Positions 51,566 to 61,170 are shown, counted from the first letter of the stretch. The stretch is 64,000 bases of DNA from Chitinophaga sp. LS1 (GCF_034274695.1 NZ_CP128362.1:8310501-8374500), one strand, 5' to 3'. The notes: generated by a model not told the origin, from the letters alone. Numbers and translations are program-made.

Positions 51566-51637
51566 ATTAAACGGATTGCGAACTACGTACTACGATGAAA
51601 AAAGGCAATCGTAATACATAATTCGCAATCCGATTAA
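51566..51637 (+). other. Long inverted repeat after mntH
   Basis: ATTAA-CGGATTGCGAA (51566-51582) pairs with the reverse complement at 51621-51637, followed by ATTTTTATAG. It probably ends the mntR-mntH transcript and shields the convergent LytTR gene, although the loop is long (38 nt). Confidence 0.6.
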
Positions 51638-51663
51638 TATTTTTATAGCTTAATATGGTTCAG

Positions 51664-51683
51664 GGCCTGTGGCCGGCTTTTAA
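51664..51683 (+). repeat. GC-rich dispersed repeat, copy 2
   Basis: GGCCTGTGGCCGGCTTTTAA, one of the GGCCTGCGGCCGGCTTTAAA family (also at 3463 and 54885-55042). Lies between convergent mntH and the LytTR regulator. Confidence 0.6.
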
Positions 51684-51761
51684 TGCAGGCAAATGTAAAT
51701 GTGGGCGAATTTAAAAGCTAACAGATTTTAATACTACCCGATTTTAATGCCATTATTGGGG

Positions 51762-52508
51762 CTATAACCCCAGCGCTAATTTCAGTTTTGGATACCCCGT
51801 CTTACTCACCGGCACCTTCGCCCCACTCTTCAACATCGCCAGGTGATTTTCCTTTTCATAAGGCTCTATCCTCGTCACCTGATTTACATTCAGAATATAA
51901 GAACGATGCACTCTCGCAAACTGCTGCATATCTAAAGTCTTCTCAAAGAATGCCATTGTTTTATTTTTCAAAAACGCACCTTCCTGTGTCACTACCTTCA
52001 CATAATCATCCGCTGCTTCGAGGTAATGAATATCCTGTACGGGTATTATCTTAATTTTCCCATTGATCTTCACCACTACCCTGTTACTCTGCAATGGACT
52101 CGCTGCCGCCGTTTCTAATAAAGCATCTGCCTGCAAAGGCACCGGCACCGTTTCCTGTCGCTTCTCCAGCCATTTCTGCAAGGCTTTGTCAAATCGTTCT
52201 TTAGAGAATGGCTTTAATAAATAATCAGTCGCATTCACTTCAAACGCCCTGATCGCATGTTCTTCAAAAGCAGTCGTAAAGATCACTGCAGGCAGCTCTT
52301 CTACCAGTTCCAACATCTCAAATCCATTGATCTTTGGCATCTGTACATCCAGGAAAATGATGTCCGGCTGGTGTTGCTGTATTGCCTTTAATCCTTCAAA
52401 CCCATCATTGCATTCCTGCAGGATCTGGATCTGTGTGAAAGTTCCGAGGTATTCTTTTACGATTTCCCTGGCCAGTGGTTCATCATCAATTATTACTGCT
52501 TTTATCAT
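51762..52508 (-). CDS. LytTR-type response regulator
   Basis: 248 residues. Receiver domain (1-120) with phospho-acceptor Asp54 in IIFLDVQMPK. A LytTR DNA-binding domain follows (HYLEAADDYVKVVTQEG, then FARVHRSYILNVNQVTRIEP). The start overlaps the histidine kinase gene by 23 nt, so the two are a classic co-translated pair. Downstream targets are unknown. The membrane proteins beyond the kinase gene are candidates. Confidence 0.94.
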   Translation of the reverse strand: MIKAVIIDDEPLAREIVKEYLGTFTQIQILQECNDGFEGLKAIQQHQPDIIFLDVQMPKINGFEMLELVEELPAVIFTTAFEEHAIRAFEVNATDYLLKPFSKERFDKALQKWLEKRQETVPVPLQADALLETAAASPLQSNRVVVKINGKIKIIPVQDIHYLEAADDYVKVVTQEGAFLKNKTMAFFEKTLDMQQFARVHRSYILNVNQVTRIEPYEKENHLAMLKSGAKVPVSKTGYPKLKLALGL

Positions 52509-53547
52509 AGCGTTGCGGCACTTTAATCAGTGTTGTGTAAATGTTGTCTTTTGCTTCCGTTTCCAGTAGATCCTGTCTTGCAAAGAGCAGGTACAACCGT
52601 CTACGAATTGAGTTTAATCCAAAGCCTGTACCGGTTGGCTTTTGTGACAGATCGGCGTCGTATGGATTCTGTACCAGTATGTATAGCAGATCGTCTACTG
52701 ACCATGCCTGTATGGTGATCGTGATCGCATCCGTGGTATCATACAATCCATACTTGATCGCGTTTTCTACTACAGGTTGCAATAGCATGGGTGGTATCAT
52801 CATCTTTTCTACGTCTCCGTCTGCTTTGACTGCTGTTGTTAAACGATGACCAAAGCGGACTTTTTCTATATCCAGGTACAATTGAAGGTATTGTAGTTCA
52901 TCTGGGAGCAAGATCCATTGCTGGTCTTCCCGTTTCAATGTACCTCTCAGAAAATCACTGAGCTTGAGTACCATCTCTCTTGCCTGCTGTGGACGCAATG
53001 CAATCAATGCATTGATAGAGTTCAGACTGTTGAATAAAAAATGCGGTTGCAGTTGTTGTCTGAGTTTGTACAATTCTGCTTCGCGCGCTAATCTTTCTGT
53101 CGCCTGCTTTCTGCTCAACTCCTGCCGCTGTTCTTCCAGGTCATACCAGTAAAGGCTTTTGAACGCTATGCCTGTAATCAGTAACCATCCGAAGAGGAAC
53201 CTGACCGGCATTGCCTGGTGAATCCATTCCAGGTAAGGCTGATTATTCTGAAACGTATATTGCAGCGCCCATGTGCTCAGTGAAATCCAGATCAGGGCCT
53301 GAGATGTTGAAAAACAGAGCACGAAAAAAGTCTTCCCTTTCTGCGGCCGGTAATAGGCCAGGCTGTAACTGATAGTCAATGCTGCCAGCGCCAGAAAACC
53401 AATGTGGATACCACTATCTACCCAGGCGATGGAATCAGGAAAATGAAACCAGAACTGTAGCAGTACTGCCTGTACGATCAGCGATACATACCCCGTGGCA
53501 GCGAATGACCAGCGAAACGATTTATCTGTAATGAGTTGACTTGCCAA
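52486..53547 (-). CDS. Sensor histidine kinase of the LytS/YehU type (His_kinase PF06580)
   Basis: 353 residues. Seven or so hydrophobic segments (about 10-130) form the membrane sensor, then a linker, then the H-box LQPHFLFNSLNSINAL and the N-box PPMLLQPVVENAIKYG. The ATP lid region is TGFGLNSIRRRL. This type senses cell-envelope or osmotic cues and feeds the LytTR regulator with which it overlaps. It could serve as sensor for the small envelope operon at 53.6-54.7 kb, 47 nt upstream on the same strand. Confidence 0.92.
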   Translation of the reverse strand: MASQLITDKSFRWSFAATGYVSLIVQAVLLQFWFHFPDSIAWVDSGIHIGFLALAALTISYSLAYYRPQKGKTFFVLCFSTSQALIWISLSTWALQYTFQNNQPYLEWIHQAMPVRFLFGWLLITGIAFKSLYWYDLEEQRQELSRKQATERLAREAELYKLRQQLQPHFLFNSLNSINALIALRPQQAREMVLKLSDFLRGTLKREDQQWILLPDELQYLQLYLDIEKVRFGHRLTTAVKADGDVEKMMIPPMLLQPVVENAIKYGLYDTTDAITITIQAWSVDDLLYILVQNPYDADLSQKPTGTGFGLNSIRRRLYLLFARQDLLETEAKDNIYTTLIKVPQRYDKSSNN

Positions 53548-53594
53548 ATTATTTTGTTTGTTAGTAGGTACATCCTTATTGTGAAATGTTACAT

Positions 53595-53942
53595 TCAGTT
53601 AGCATGTACATCTGCTCCATTCAACTGCGCTGCTCTTACCTGCAACCATGAGATATAAGCGTTTGGGTCTCCGGGTTCTTCTATACGTGAGTACAGTTCC
53701 ATACCATCATCCAGGGAGTTCAGGCTATTCAATTCGGGTACGTTGATAAAGCGCCATTCTACCAGTTCCTGTTTTTGGTTCCTAAAAGAATATTGCTCCT
53801 GTTTACCTAGTTCACAAGCTCTTTTCCAGGCTTCCTGTTTGCTGCCGGCACTGATCAGACGTAGCTGTTCATCGAACTGCGGTGTGTGTGAACCGGTGCC
53901 AGTGATGATCTGATATACGATCTTGGCTACAAACCATGTCAT
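53595..53942 (-). CDS. DUF4288 protein
   Basis: 115 residues, fitting the DUF4288 family by the N-terminal block WFVAKIVYQIITG and the QLRLISAGSKQEAWKRACEL segment. Function unknown. It lies 47 nt upstream of the histidine kinase gene and 17 nt downstream of the LiaF-like gene, all on one strand, so the four genes may be a single envelope-stress operon. Confidence 0.75.
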   Translation of the reverse strand: MTWFVAKIVYQIITGTGSHTPQFDEQLRLISAGSKQEAWKRACELGKQEQYSFRNQKQELVEWRFINVPELNSLNSLDDGMELYSRIEEPGDPNAYISWLQVRAAQLNGADVHAN

Positions 53943-53959
53943 AATTGTAATATTTAAAA

Positions 53960-54703
53960 TCAGCTATAACTTTTAATTTCAATGCCGCCAAATACGCAGC
54001 TACCTTTGATGATGAGCACCTTGTTGGGGTTGGCGCCGATCAGTTCTATCGGGCGTTTATCTTCTACGCCACCAAATACACTGCTGGTCATGATCTTCAC
54101 TTCCCAGTTTGCAGGCACCACCAGTTCTACTCCACCAAATACACAATCACAATTCAGTACGATCGTACCATCAAAATCGGCTTGTAAAAGGTTGACATCA
54201 CAACCACCAAAGACTGCCGATATACGGCCACCTTTGAATTTTTTGGATACAATGAGCCGGTTTTCGCCACTGAATACTACATCTGCATTGATATAATCTT
54301 CATCTTCAGGATAAAGATCCGGGACTACTTTGGGTTCGTCATCTTCATCCAGGTATTTTTTGTGGGAGCCGGGCCGGAAAACGATAAAGAGTAAACCAAT
54401 TATGATTAATAACCCTGGCCAGAGGAAACGATCTACATCAAATGGCAGGTAGAAATATTCTCTTATCAGAAAAATACTACCTATTAACATCATAATCAAC
54501 CCTCCAACGTTCCTGCACTCACTTTTAATCCAGATCATAAGACCTATACCCATTATCAGCATCTGCCAGGATACTATCCACTCCGGAATATCGAGATCGA
54601 GGTTATGTAATAAGAGGAAAACGCCTACCAGTAGGATGATAACACCTCTCAAAGCTCCGTTCTTCTCGTGTTTTCTTCGTCCGTAAAAGTCTCTATTTCG
54701 CAT
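53960..54703 (-). CDS. LiaF-like membrane protein (DUF5668 plus C-terminal repeat domain)
   Basis: 247 residues. Three or four transmembrane helices (about 18-105), then a linker, then a beta-helix-like domain of short repeats (VVFSGENRL, AVFGGCDVNLL, CVFGGVELVV, SVFGGVEDKR, CVFGGIEIK) typical of LiaF/VraT C-terminal domains. LiaF-type proteins inhibit or tune envelope-stress two-component systems. Its place next to a LytS-LytTR pair makes it a candidate repressor or partner of that kinase. Confidence 0.85.
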   Translation of the reverse strand: MRNRDFYGRRKHEKNGALRGVIILLVGVFLLLHNLDLDIPEWIVSWQMLIMGIGLMIWIKSECRNVGGLIMMLIGSIFLIREYFYLPFDVDRFLWPGLLIIIGLLFIVFRPGSHKKYLDEDDEPKVVPDLYPEDEDYINADVVFSGENRLIVSKKFKGGRISAVFGGCDVNLLQADFDGTIVLNCDCVFGGVELVVPANWEVKIMTSSVFGGVEDKRPIELIGANPNKVLIIKGSCVFGGIEIKSYS

Positions 54704-54837
54704 TGTTTGTTCTCATTTAACGATACAAACTTAGGAAGGGGGCGCGGGTTATGGAAGGGGGTTTAGGTTAAAATTGGGAGGAGGGCGGTAAGCGGCATGA
54801 AAAGGTCGGTGAAATTTCCAGGGTTTAATAATTAACG

Positions 54838-54876
54838 AAAAAAAGCGCTTTCACCTTCGGCGAAAGCACTTTTTTT
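54838..54876 (-). terminator. Terminator after the SGNH hydrolase and GC repeats
   Basis: On the minus strand AGTGCTTTC / GAAAGCGCT (with one G-T pair), loop GCCGAAGGT, then a T run. It lies about 165 nt beyond the hydrolase stop, with the GC-rich repeats in the presumed 3' untranslated region. Confidence 0.75.
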
Positions 54877-54884
54877 CGGGTGGC

Positions 54885-55042
54885 GGGGCCTGCGGCCGGC
54901 TTTAAAGAGGTTTCTTTAATAAGACAGCGGGGTACGTGGCCAGCTAGCTTTTAAGAGGTTTCTTTAATAAGACGACGGGGTACGTGGCCGGCATTAAAAA
55001 CGTTCCTTTTTTAAGACGGCGGGGCCTGCGGCCGGCTTTAAA
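54885..55042 (+). repeat. Four spaced copies of the GC-rich repeat
   Basis: GGGGCCTGCGGCCGGCTTTA-type motifs start at 54885, 54929, 54977 and 55021 (spacing 44, 48, 44). Copies 1 and 4 are identical; 2 and 3 read GGGGTACGTGGCC. The spacers are also related (AAGAGGTTTCTTTAATAAGA). Confidence 0.8.
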
Positions 55043-55043
55043 T

Positions 55044-55745
55044 TTAATACGCTGGTGGCGGTGCTACCATAGCTTTAAGGATAATAGACAGCCTGGCCGC
55101 CCACATACCCATTTCCTGCCCGGAATAATGTAACCCATCACTGGTTATTAAGCCCTTAGGGTCCTGCATAACATCGCGGGTATCAGGCGTAATATCCAGG
55201 TACTTCACTTTATGCTTCTTCGCAATCGCCTTATTCGCTTCGTTATACTGATCTATCTGCCCTGCTATATCATCACGATCACGGCCTTCAGCATACGGGG
55301 TCACACCCCAGTCAGGAATGGAAATCACCACTACATGGCTGGCCTTTCCACCAGCATAACCAATAGCTCTTTCCAGCAGCTGTGTAAACCATGGCTTATA
55401 ACTATCTACCGGAAAGCCCCTATACTGATCGTTCACTCCAATCAGGAGGGTGACGATATCATACGTTTCGTTAATAGGGTTTGCATTCAGGGCATCGTTC
55501 AGTTCGATAGTGGTCCAGCCGGTTTTGGCCACTATTTTTGGGTCTGCTACTTCTATCCCACTGTTTTTCAGAATTTTAACGGTCTGAACAGGAAAACGGT
55601 CGTTTTCTCCTACTCCTTCGCCAATGGTATAACTATCGCCCAGGGCTAAGTAAGTAAATACGGTCGTATCATTTGGAGTCGTCATGGAATTTGCTTTAAT
55701 CTGTAAGGTGAGGAACAAAAAGCAAATTAAAAATAATTTGTACAT
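55044..55745 (-). CDS. SGNH/GDSL-type hydrolase, secreted
   Basis: 233 residues. A signal peptide (MYKLFLICFLFLTLQIKA) is followed by the SGNH blocks: GDSYTIGEG (Ser nucleophile), NxxIGVND (block III) and DGLHYSGQEMG (catalytic Asp/His). Similar proteins are esterases or acyl carbohydrate deacetylases. Substrate unknown. Divergent from icd, with the GC-rich repeat family in its 3' region. Confidence 0.88.
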   Translation of the reverse strand: MYKLFLICFLFLTLQIKANSMTTPNDTTVFTYLALGDSYTIGEGVGENDRFPVQTVKILKNSGIEVADPKIVAKTGWTTIELNDALNANPINETYDIVTLLIGVNDQYRGFPVDSYKPWFTQLLERAIGYAGGKASHVVVISIPDWGVTPYAEGRDRDDIAGQIDQYNEANKAIAKKHKVKYLDITPDTRDVMQDPKGLITSDGLHYSGQEMGMWAARLSIILKAMVAPPPAY

Positions 55746-55822
55746 AGGAATAGTTTTTAAACTGTTAGGCAGGTTACATTGAAGAATCCCTGCTTTAACA
55801 TTACGTTTCGGTCATTAATTAG

Positions 55823-55830
55823 TACCTTTG
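55823..55830 (+). promoter_or_regulatory. Candidate -7 element of icd
   Basis: TACCTTTG matches TAnnTTTG and would start a transcript about 50 nt before the ATG at 55879. No clear -33 TTTG at usual spacing. Confidence 0.45.
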
Positions 55831-55878
55831 CGCTCGAATAATTTATCAAAATTACGAACACGTAAAGAAACTAGTTTT

Positions 55879-57144
55879 ATGCCGGCAGAAAAAATATCAA
55901 TGACCAATGGCCAGTTATCGGTACCTAACCATCCCATTATTCCTTTTATTGAAGGTGATGGTATCGGACCGGATATCTGGGCTGCCAGCGTGCGTGTATT
56001 TGACGCCGCTGTCGAAAAGGCCTATGGTGGAAAAAGAAAGATAGAATGGAAAGAGGTACTGGCAGGTGAAAAAGCCTTCCAGCAGACAGGTGAATGGCTG
56101 CCAAAAGCAACGCTGGACGCCTTCAAAGAATATCTGGTTTCTATCAAAGGTCCGCTGTCTACCCCTGTTGGTGGTGGTATCCGTTCCCTGAACGTAGCCA
56201 TGCGCCAGGAACTGGACCTGTATGCCTGCGTACGCCCTGTACGTTGGTTCGACAAGGTGCCTTCTCCTGTTAAGCACCCTGAGAAAGTAGACATGGTCAT
56301 TTTCCGCGAAAACACGGAAGATATCTATGCCGGTATCGAATATATGTATGGTACTCCGGAAGCAAAAAAACTGCTGAAGTTCCTGCAGGAAGAATTGGGT
56401 GTTAAAAAAATCCGTTTCCCTGAAACTTCTTCCCTGGGTATCAAGCCTGTTTCTAAAGAAGGCACTGAGCGCCTGGTACGTGCAGCCCTCAAGTATGCAC
56501 TGGAAAAGAAACTGCCTTCACTGACACTGGTTCACAAAGGTAATATCATGAAATTCACCGAAGGTGGTTTCAAAACCTGGGGTTATGAACTGGCTGTGCG
56601 CGAGTTCGGCGATCAGGTGTATACCTGGGAACAGTGGGAAGCTACCAAGAAAGAAAAAGGTGAAGAGGAAGCAAACAAAGAACTGGCCGTAGCTACTGCT
56701 CTTAAAAAACTAATCGTGAAGGATGTGATCGCTGACAACTTCCTGCAGCAGATACTGCTGGCTCCACAGGATTACTCAGTTGTAGCGACCCTGAACCTGA
56801 ACGGTGACTATATTTCTGACGCCCTGGCTGCTGCTGTAGGTGGCATCGGTATCGCACCAGGTGCGAATATCAACTACCTGACTGGTCATGCGGTGTTCGA
56901 AGCTACACACGGTACTGCTCCGCGCTTTGCCAATACCAATTCTATGAACCCAAGCTCCGTGATCCTGAGTGGTGTAATGATGCTGGAATATATGGGTTGG
57001 ACAGAGGCTGCAGACATGATCGTTCATGGTCTGAGCACAGCGATTGCACGTAAGCGTGTAACGATCGACTTCTACAAGTTGATGGACGATGCAACCCTGG
57101 TAAAAACCAGTGAGTTTGCTGATGAAGTAATTAAGCACCTGTAA
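55879..57144 (+). CDS. icd: NADP-dependent isocitrate dehydrogenase, type I (E. coli-like)
   Basis: 421 residues. TCA-cycle enzyme with [13 protein letters not shown], the phosphorylation-site-type loop ([19 protein letters not shown]) and [14 protein letters not shown]. The later block [20 protein letters not shown] carries the NADP-interacting residues typical of type I. I chose the ATG at 55879. It sits directly in front of a second, unrelated-subfamily isocitrate dehydrogenase. Confidence 0.95.
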   Translation: MPAEKISMTNGQLSVPNHPIIPFIEGDGIGPDIWAASVRVFDAAVEKAYGGKRKIEWKEVLAGEKAFQQTGEWLPKATLDAFKEYLVSIKGPLSTPVGGGIRSLNVAMRQELDLYACVRPVRWFDKVPSPVKHPEKVDMVIFRENTEDIYAGIEYMYGTPEAKKLLKFLQEELGVKKIRFPETSSLGIKPVSKEGTERLVRAALKYALEKKLPSLTLVHKGNIMKFTEGGFKTWGYELAVREFGDQVYTWEQWEATKKEKGEEEANKELAVATALKKLIVKDVIADNFLQQILLAPQDYSVVATLNLNGDYISDALAAAVGGIGIAPGANINYLTGHAVFEATHGTAPRFANTNSMNPSSVILSGVMMLEYMGWTEAADMIVHGLSTAIARKRVTIDFYKLMDDATLVKTSEFADEVIKHL

Positions 57145-57170
57145 CAAAGGTCTGTTTATAAGTTTTTAAG

Positions 57171-57210
57171 GGGGCTGGTTAAAAAGCAATATGCTTTTTT
57201 AACCGGCCCT
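57171..57210 (+). other. Hairpin between the two isocitrate dehydrogenase genes
   Basis: GGGCTGGTTAAAAAGCA pairs imperfectly with TGCTTTTTTAACCGGCCC. The T run is inside the stem, so it may be a partial terminator. It leaves open whether the genes are co-transcribed. Confidence 0.55.
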
Positions 57211-57322
57211 TGGTGACTAGATCAGCCGGTGGCCCCGATTTAAAACCGAAAAACTTGTAAATTTTGCCCCATTATTGTATATTTCGCGATTACTCGTAAC
57301 TAATTAAAAATCAAACCCGAAA

Positions 57323-58555
57323 ATGGCAGAAAAAATTAAAGTCGCAAATCCTGTCGTAGAACTGGACGGAGATGAGATGACCAGGATCATCTGGAAATTT
57401 ATTAAAGACAAACTGATACTTCCTTATCTTGACGTTGATATCCAATACTTCGACCTTGGCATGGAGCACCGTGATGCTACCAACGACCAGGTTACTATAG
57501 ATGCCGCGAACGCGATCAGAGCTGTTGGTGTAGGTATTAAATGTGCTACCATCACTCCTGACGAGGCGCGTGTTAAAGAGTTCAATCTGAAACAGATGTG
57601 GAAGTCACCAAACGGTACTATCCGTAACATCCTGGATGGTACAGTTTTCCGTGAGCCAATCGTTACTTCTAATGTACCTCGCCTGGTTCCTAACTGGACC
57701 GCTCCTATCTGCATAGGCCGTCACGCTTTCGGTGACCAATACCGCGCTACTGACTTCGTAGTAAAAGGTAAAGGTAAACTGACTATCAAGTTTGAAGGTG
57801 AAAATGGTGAAGTGATCGAGCATGAAGTATACAACTTCAAAGGCGATGGCGTAGCACTGGCTATGTACAACACCGACGAATCTATCATGGGCTTTGCACG
57901 TGCTTGTTTCAACCAGGCGCTGATCAAAAAATGGCCTTTGTACCTGAGTACCAAGAACACCATCCTGAAGAAATATGATGGTCGTTTCAAAGATATCTTT
58001 GAAGACATCTATCAGGAAGAATTCAAAGCGAAATTCGATGCCGCTGGCCTGACTTATGAGCACCGTCTGATCGATGACATGGTGGCAAGCGCACTGAAAT
58101 GGAATGGTAACTTTGTATGGGCTTGTAAGAACTATGATGGTGATGTACAGTCTGATACTGTTGCTCAAGGTTTTGGTTCACTGGGTCTGATGACTTCTAC
58201 CCTGGTTACACCAGATGGTAAAGTAATGGAAGCAGAAGCTGCACATGGTACTGTAACCCGTCACTATCGCGATCATCAGGCTGGTAAGCCAACATCTACT
58301 AACCCGATTGCATCTATCTTTGCATGGACAAGAGGTCTGGAATTCAGAGGTCGTCTTGATTCTAATCAGGCGCTGATTGATTTCTGTCATGCACTGGAGC
58401 AGGTTTGCGTAGAGGTTGTGGAGAGTGGAAAGATGACGAAAGATTTGGCTGTTTGTATTCACGGTAATAAAGTTGAACACGGAAAGCATTATCTTTACAC
58501 TGAGGAATTCCTGACGGCATTGGATGATGCACTGAAGGTGAAACTCAGTAAATAA
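57323..58555 (+). CDS. NADP-dependent isocitrate dehydrogenase, type II (eukaryote-like)
   Basis: 410 residues, not similar to its neighbour beyond the general fold. Diagnostic blocks of the homodimeric IDH found in eukaryotes and some bacteria are [51 protein letters not shown] and [18 protein letters not shown] (an Arg in this stretch recognises NADP). Having both subfamilies next to each other is unusual. Expression and roles may differ (for example NADPH supply versus TCA flux). Confidence 0.95.
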   Translation: MAEKIKVANPVVELDGDEMTRIIWKFIKDKLILPYLDVDIQYFDLGMEHRDATNDQVTIDAANAIRAVGVGIKCATITPDEARVKEFNLKQMWKSPNGTIRNILDGTVFREPIVTSNVPRLVPNWTAPICIGRHAFGDQYRATDFVVKGKGKLTIKFEGENGEVIEHEVYNFKGDGVALAMYNTDESIMGFARACFNQALIKKWPLYLSTKNTILKKYDGRFKDIFEDIYQEEFKAKFDAAGLTYEHRLIDDMVASALKWNGNFVWACKNYDGDVQSDTVAQGFGSLGLMTSTLVTPDGKVMEAEAAHGTVTRHYRDHQAGKPTSTNPIASIFAWTRGLEFRGRLDSNQALIDFCHALEQVCVEVVESGKMTKDLAVCIHGNKVEHGKHYLYTEEFLTALDDALKVKLSK

Positions 58556-58644
58556 TTAGCCACACGTTTGCAATACTGATATGAGACGACGTCCTTCCTT
58601 TTGGAGGGACGTTGTTACTTTAGGAAAGTAGAGTGCTAAATGGC

Positions 58645-58687
58645 AAAAAAATGAGGCTTTTTCCTTCGGGAAAAGCCTCATTTTTTT
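58645..58687. terminator. Bidirectional terminator between IDH and L,D-transpeptidase genes
   Basis: TGAGGCTTTTTCC / GGAAAAGCCTCA stem (one bulge) with TTCG loop. A runs of 7 on the left and T runs of 7 on the right serve both convergent genes. Confidence 0.9.
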
Positions 58688-58691
58688 GAGA

Positions 58692-58727
58692 ACCAATCTG
58701 CCCCAGCGTTTGCTGGGGCAGATTGGT
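58692..58727. other. Perfect 16-bp hairpin
   Basis: ACCAATCTGCCCCAGC / GCTGGGGCAGATTGGT with a GTTT loop, right beside the terminator but without its own T run. Very stable; role unknown. Confidence 0.75.
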
Positions 58728-58765
58728 AATGCGAAAGAAGGTTATAGATTATAACAACTATTGTT

Positions 58766-60424
58766 TTATAATGCCATTAGTTTTTTCATGATCTTGTCTT
58801 CGCCATAAATATCTTCGTAGAACATCATCTGGCCATCCCTGCCCTCGGCTGTGTAGTAACGTAAATAAATAGGAATGCCTTTTGACAAATCAATCTGCTT
58901 CTTCTGCCCTTTATCTAACCAGGCACGTACACTGTCACGCTTGAAACGTTTATCATCCTTAATTAAATACATCGCAAGACTATCCCATTGCTGTATACGT
59001 ACACAACCATGACTCATAGCCCGGTAGGCATTTCTGAATAAACCACGGTTATTAGTATCGTGCAGATATACAGCATATTTATTGAAGAAATTAAACTTCA
59101 TAATCCCCAATGAGTTTTCCAGACCATCCATTTGCCTGAGTACATAAGGGAAATAATTTTTACTGAACTTCTTCCACGGTACACTATCCGGGTTCACAGC
59201 ATTACCATCTCTATCTATTACTTCTAAGTTTTTCTTTGCTAAGTAATGCGGATCTTTCTGGATAGCAGGCAGCATTTCTTTGATAGAAATACTGAACGGT
59301 ACACGCCAGTAAGGATACATTACAAAGTTCGACAACCTTGAATTCAGGAGTGGTGTACGGGTACGGGGCGCACCTACGATCACACGGGAGTCGAGGATCA
59401 CCTGACCACTATCCCACACCATCATATGGTAACCCGGTATATTTACAAAGATGTAACGGTGCGGTAATGAATCCGGCCATTTGCGCCAGCGATCCAGGTT
59501 TACAGCAGCCTGTATCATCCAGTCATGAAATGATTTATTCATAACCTGGACGGTTTTCTTACCTGCCTGTCCATCTTCAAATAAATTAAACTCATGTTGG
59601 AAAGCTTTCACCCCTTCTCTCAGTAAAGCAGTATCTGCACCATGTCCATTGGCAGTATCCACATGTCCTGTCTGTACCAGCCGGTTCAACACCAGTTGTT
59701 TGAACGCCGGTGTATCTACGTAGGCAGTAGGCAGTGAATCCCAATGTAAGGACTGATACTTTGCTTTGAAATTCAGCAAAGCGGCTTTCAAAGAATGATA
59801 ACCTGCGTAAGCTGGTTCCAGCTGATGAAAGGTGCCGGAAATGTTGTTGTCTTTTAACGCAGTGGTGAGCAGCTGTACCAGTGTGGTATCTGTCATTACT
59901 GAATCAGGACGAAGCGTGATGCTGTCACGCGGAGCAATACCATAACGGAGATGGGTAGCCATTTTCATAAATGCATCCGTCATCATGACGTCTACTTCTG
60001 CGAGCAACGCGGCGTCCCTGTCTGAACCGGTGGCAGCATGGAGTTGCTGCATAGCAGAATCCAGTGCACTACGGTGATAGATACCTGCAGGTAAACCGAC
60101 TTCGTCAGCGTGGTCGATGAAATACAACATGGAATCTGCAGCCGGCAGCAATTGTCCGTCTACAGACCATTTGGCCTGATTGGCTGCGAGCTCATAAAAG
60201 TACTGTAACGCAGGTACGCTGTGTACCGGTACTTTATCCTCAAGGGCTTTGTTATCAGCCGTGTAGCTAAGTCGCTCACCTATTTGTTCCGGAATCACCT
60301 CACCCAGTTGTTTTACGTCCCTCACTATTTCTCTTTTCCGGAGTTCCCGTTTCTGATGACAGGAGAACAATGCAAACGATGCTACAAGACATAGCACGAT
60401 GTCCCTTACAAACTTATACTTCAT
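58766..60424 (-). CDS. L,D-transpeptidase (YkuD family), lipoprotein
   Basis: 552 residues. A lipobox (SFALFSC) anchors it. An N-terminal region of the YcbB scaffold type (about 60-300) contains a peptidoglycan-binding-like stretch (LLREGVKAFQHEFNLFEDG). The YkuD domain (about 330-500) has the catalytic motif SHGCVRIQ with the Cys nucleophile and the His in HDTNNRGLF. It cross-links peptidoglycan 3-3 or attaches proteins, and is expected to be active in the periplasm. Confidence 0.92.
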   Translation of the reverse strand: MKYKFVRDIVLCLVASFALFSCHQKRELRKREIVRDVKQLGEVIPEQIGERLSYTADNKALEDKVPVHSVPALQYFYELAANQAKWSVDGQLLPAADSMLYFIDHADEVGLPAGIYHRSALDSAMQQLHAATGSDRDAALLAEVDVMMTDAFMKMATHLRYGIAPRDSITLRPDSVMTDTTLVQLLTTALKDNNISGTFHQLEPAYAGYHSLKAALLNFKAKYQSLHWDSLPTAYVDTPAFKQLVLNRLVQTGHVDTANGHGADTALLREGVKAFQHEFNLFEDGQAGKKTVQVMNKSFHDWMIQAAVNLDRWRKWPDSLPHRYIFVNIPGYHMMVWDSGQVILDSRVIVGAPRTRTPLLNSRLSNFVMYPYWRVPFSISIKEMLPAIQKDPHYLAKKNLEVIDRDGNAVNPDSVPWKKFSKNYFPYVLRQMDGLENSLGIMKFNFFNKYAVYLHDTNNRGLFRNAYRAMSHGCVRIQQWDSLAMYLIKDDKRFKRDSVRAWLDKGQKKQIDLSKGIPIYLRYYTAEGRDGQMMFYEDIYGEDKIMKKLMAL

Positions 60425-60895
60425 TGGCGTTTGAAACGATTAATTAAAGGTACGTATTTGAAAATATTTTCATAGAAGATATTGCCGGGGTCGTAATAAT
60501 ACTACAAAATTAATGCTAACATATTTCAGGGTTAATTTAAAAAATGCTGATTTATTTACAACAGTTCTTCTTCACGAACAAAGACTGTATGAATTTCAAT
60601 ATTGATACGACTATTTTCATCCTTTCTTCTTTTTTGCACTCAAAAAATGAATTCGAACTTCGTTGCAAAGGTATTACTTTAAAATAAAATCCTTGTTTGA
60701 TATTGGACTAAAAATCAAACAAGGATCTAAAAGCAAATAGTGTAGCGACAAACCTTGTACAAATGACAAGGTTATCACATTACTGCTTTTAAAAAAAGTC
60801 AATAACAAGTTTACGCGGAAATCAAGGATCAATTATTTCACTGGAGATGGTATGGGGCAAAAGGGTCAGGATTCATCTTCTAATGGTGGCAATAC
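60425..60895. other. 471-nt intergenic region
   Basis: Contains the likely -7 element of the transpeptidase gene (60666-60673) and a 13-bp inverted repeat (ATCCTTGTTTGAT at about 60690 / ATCAAACAAGGAT at about 60714). The remaining AT-rich sequence has no ORF or RNA I recognise. Confidence 0.6.
60666..60673 (-). promoter_or_regulatory. Candidate -7 element of the L,D-transpeptidase gene
   Basis: On the minus strand TACCTTTG, a perfect TAnnTTTG, about 240 nt before the start codon. This implies a long 5' untranslated region. Confidence 0.5.
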
Positions 60896-61111
60896 CTATT
60901 TCTCTTCGTGGTTCTCTTCGATCTGATCGGCGATAGCTAATAACAGAGACATACTGGCTACTTTAGTAGCTTCTGCACGTACATGGCCATCGAGATCGTG
61001 TTCAAAATATACATCACTACCATTCAGATTCACCTTAAAGCGTGGAGAATGACCATTAATGGGCTGAACGGAATATCTGTTTCTGTTGTAAACTACGGTA
61101 AATGCCTTCAT
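60896..61111 (-). CDS. Small conserved-looking protein
   Basis: 71 residues (MKAFTVVYNRNRYSVQPING, SDVYFEHDLDGHVRAEATKV, ending QIEENHEEK). It looks like a single small alpha/beta domain, similar to short Bacteroidota hypotheticals. No signal or membrane segment. Function unknown. Separate from its neighbours by AT-rich DNA and a terminator of the porin gene. Confidence 0.65.
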   Translation of the reverse strand: MKAFTVVYNRNRYSVQPINGHSPRFKVNLNGSDVYFEHDLDGHVRAEATKVASMSLLLAIADQIEENHEEK

Positions 61112-61170
61112 AATCTCTTCATTTTACTATTAAGGTAAACAAAGTTTACGCCAGATGATCACAGTCATAC

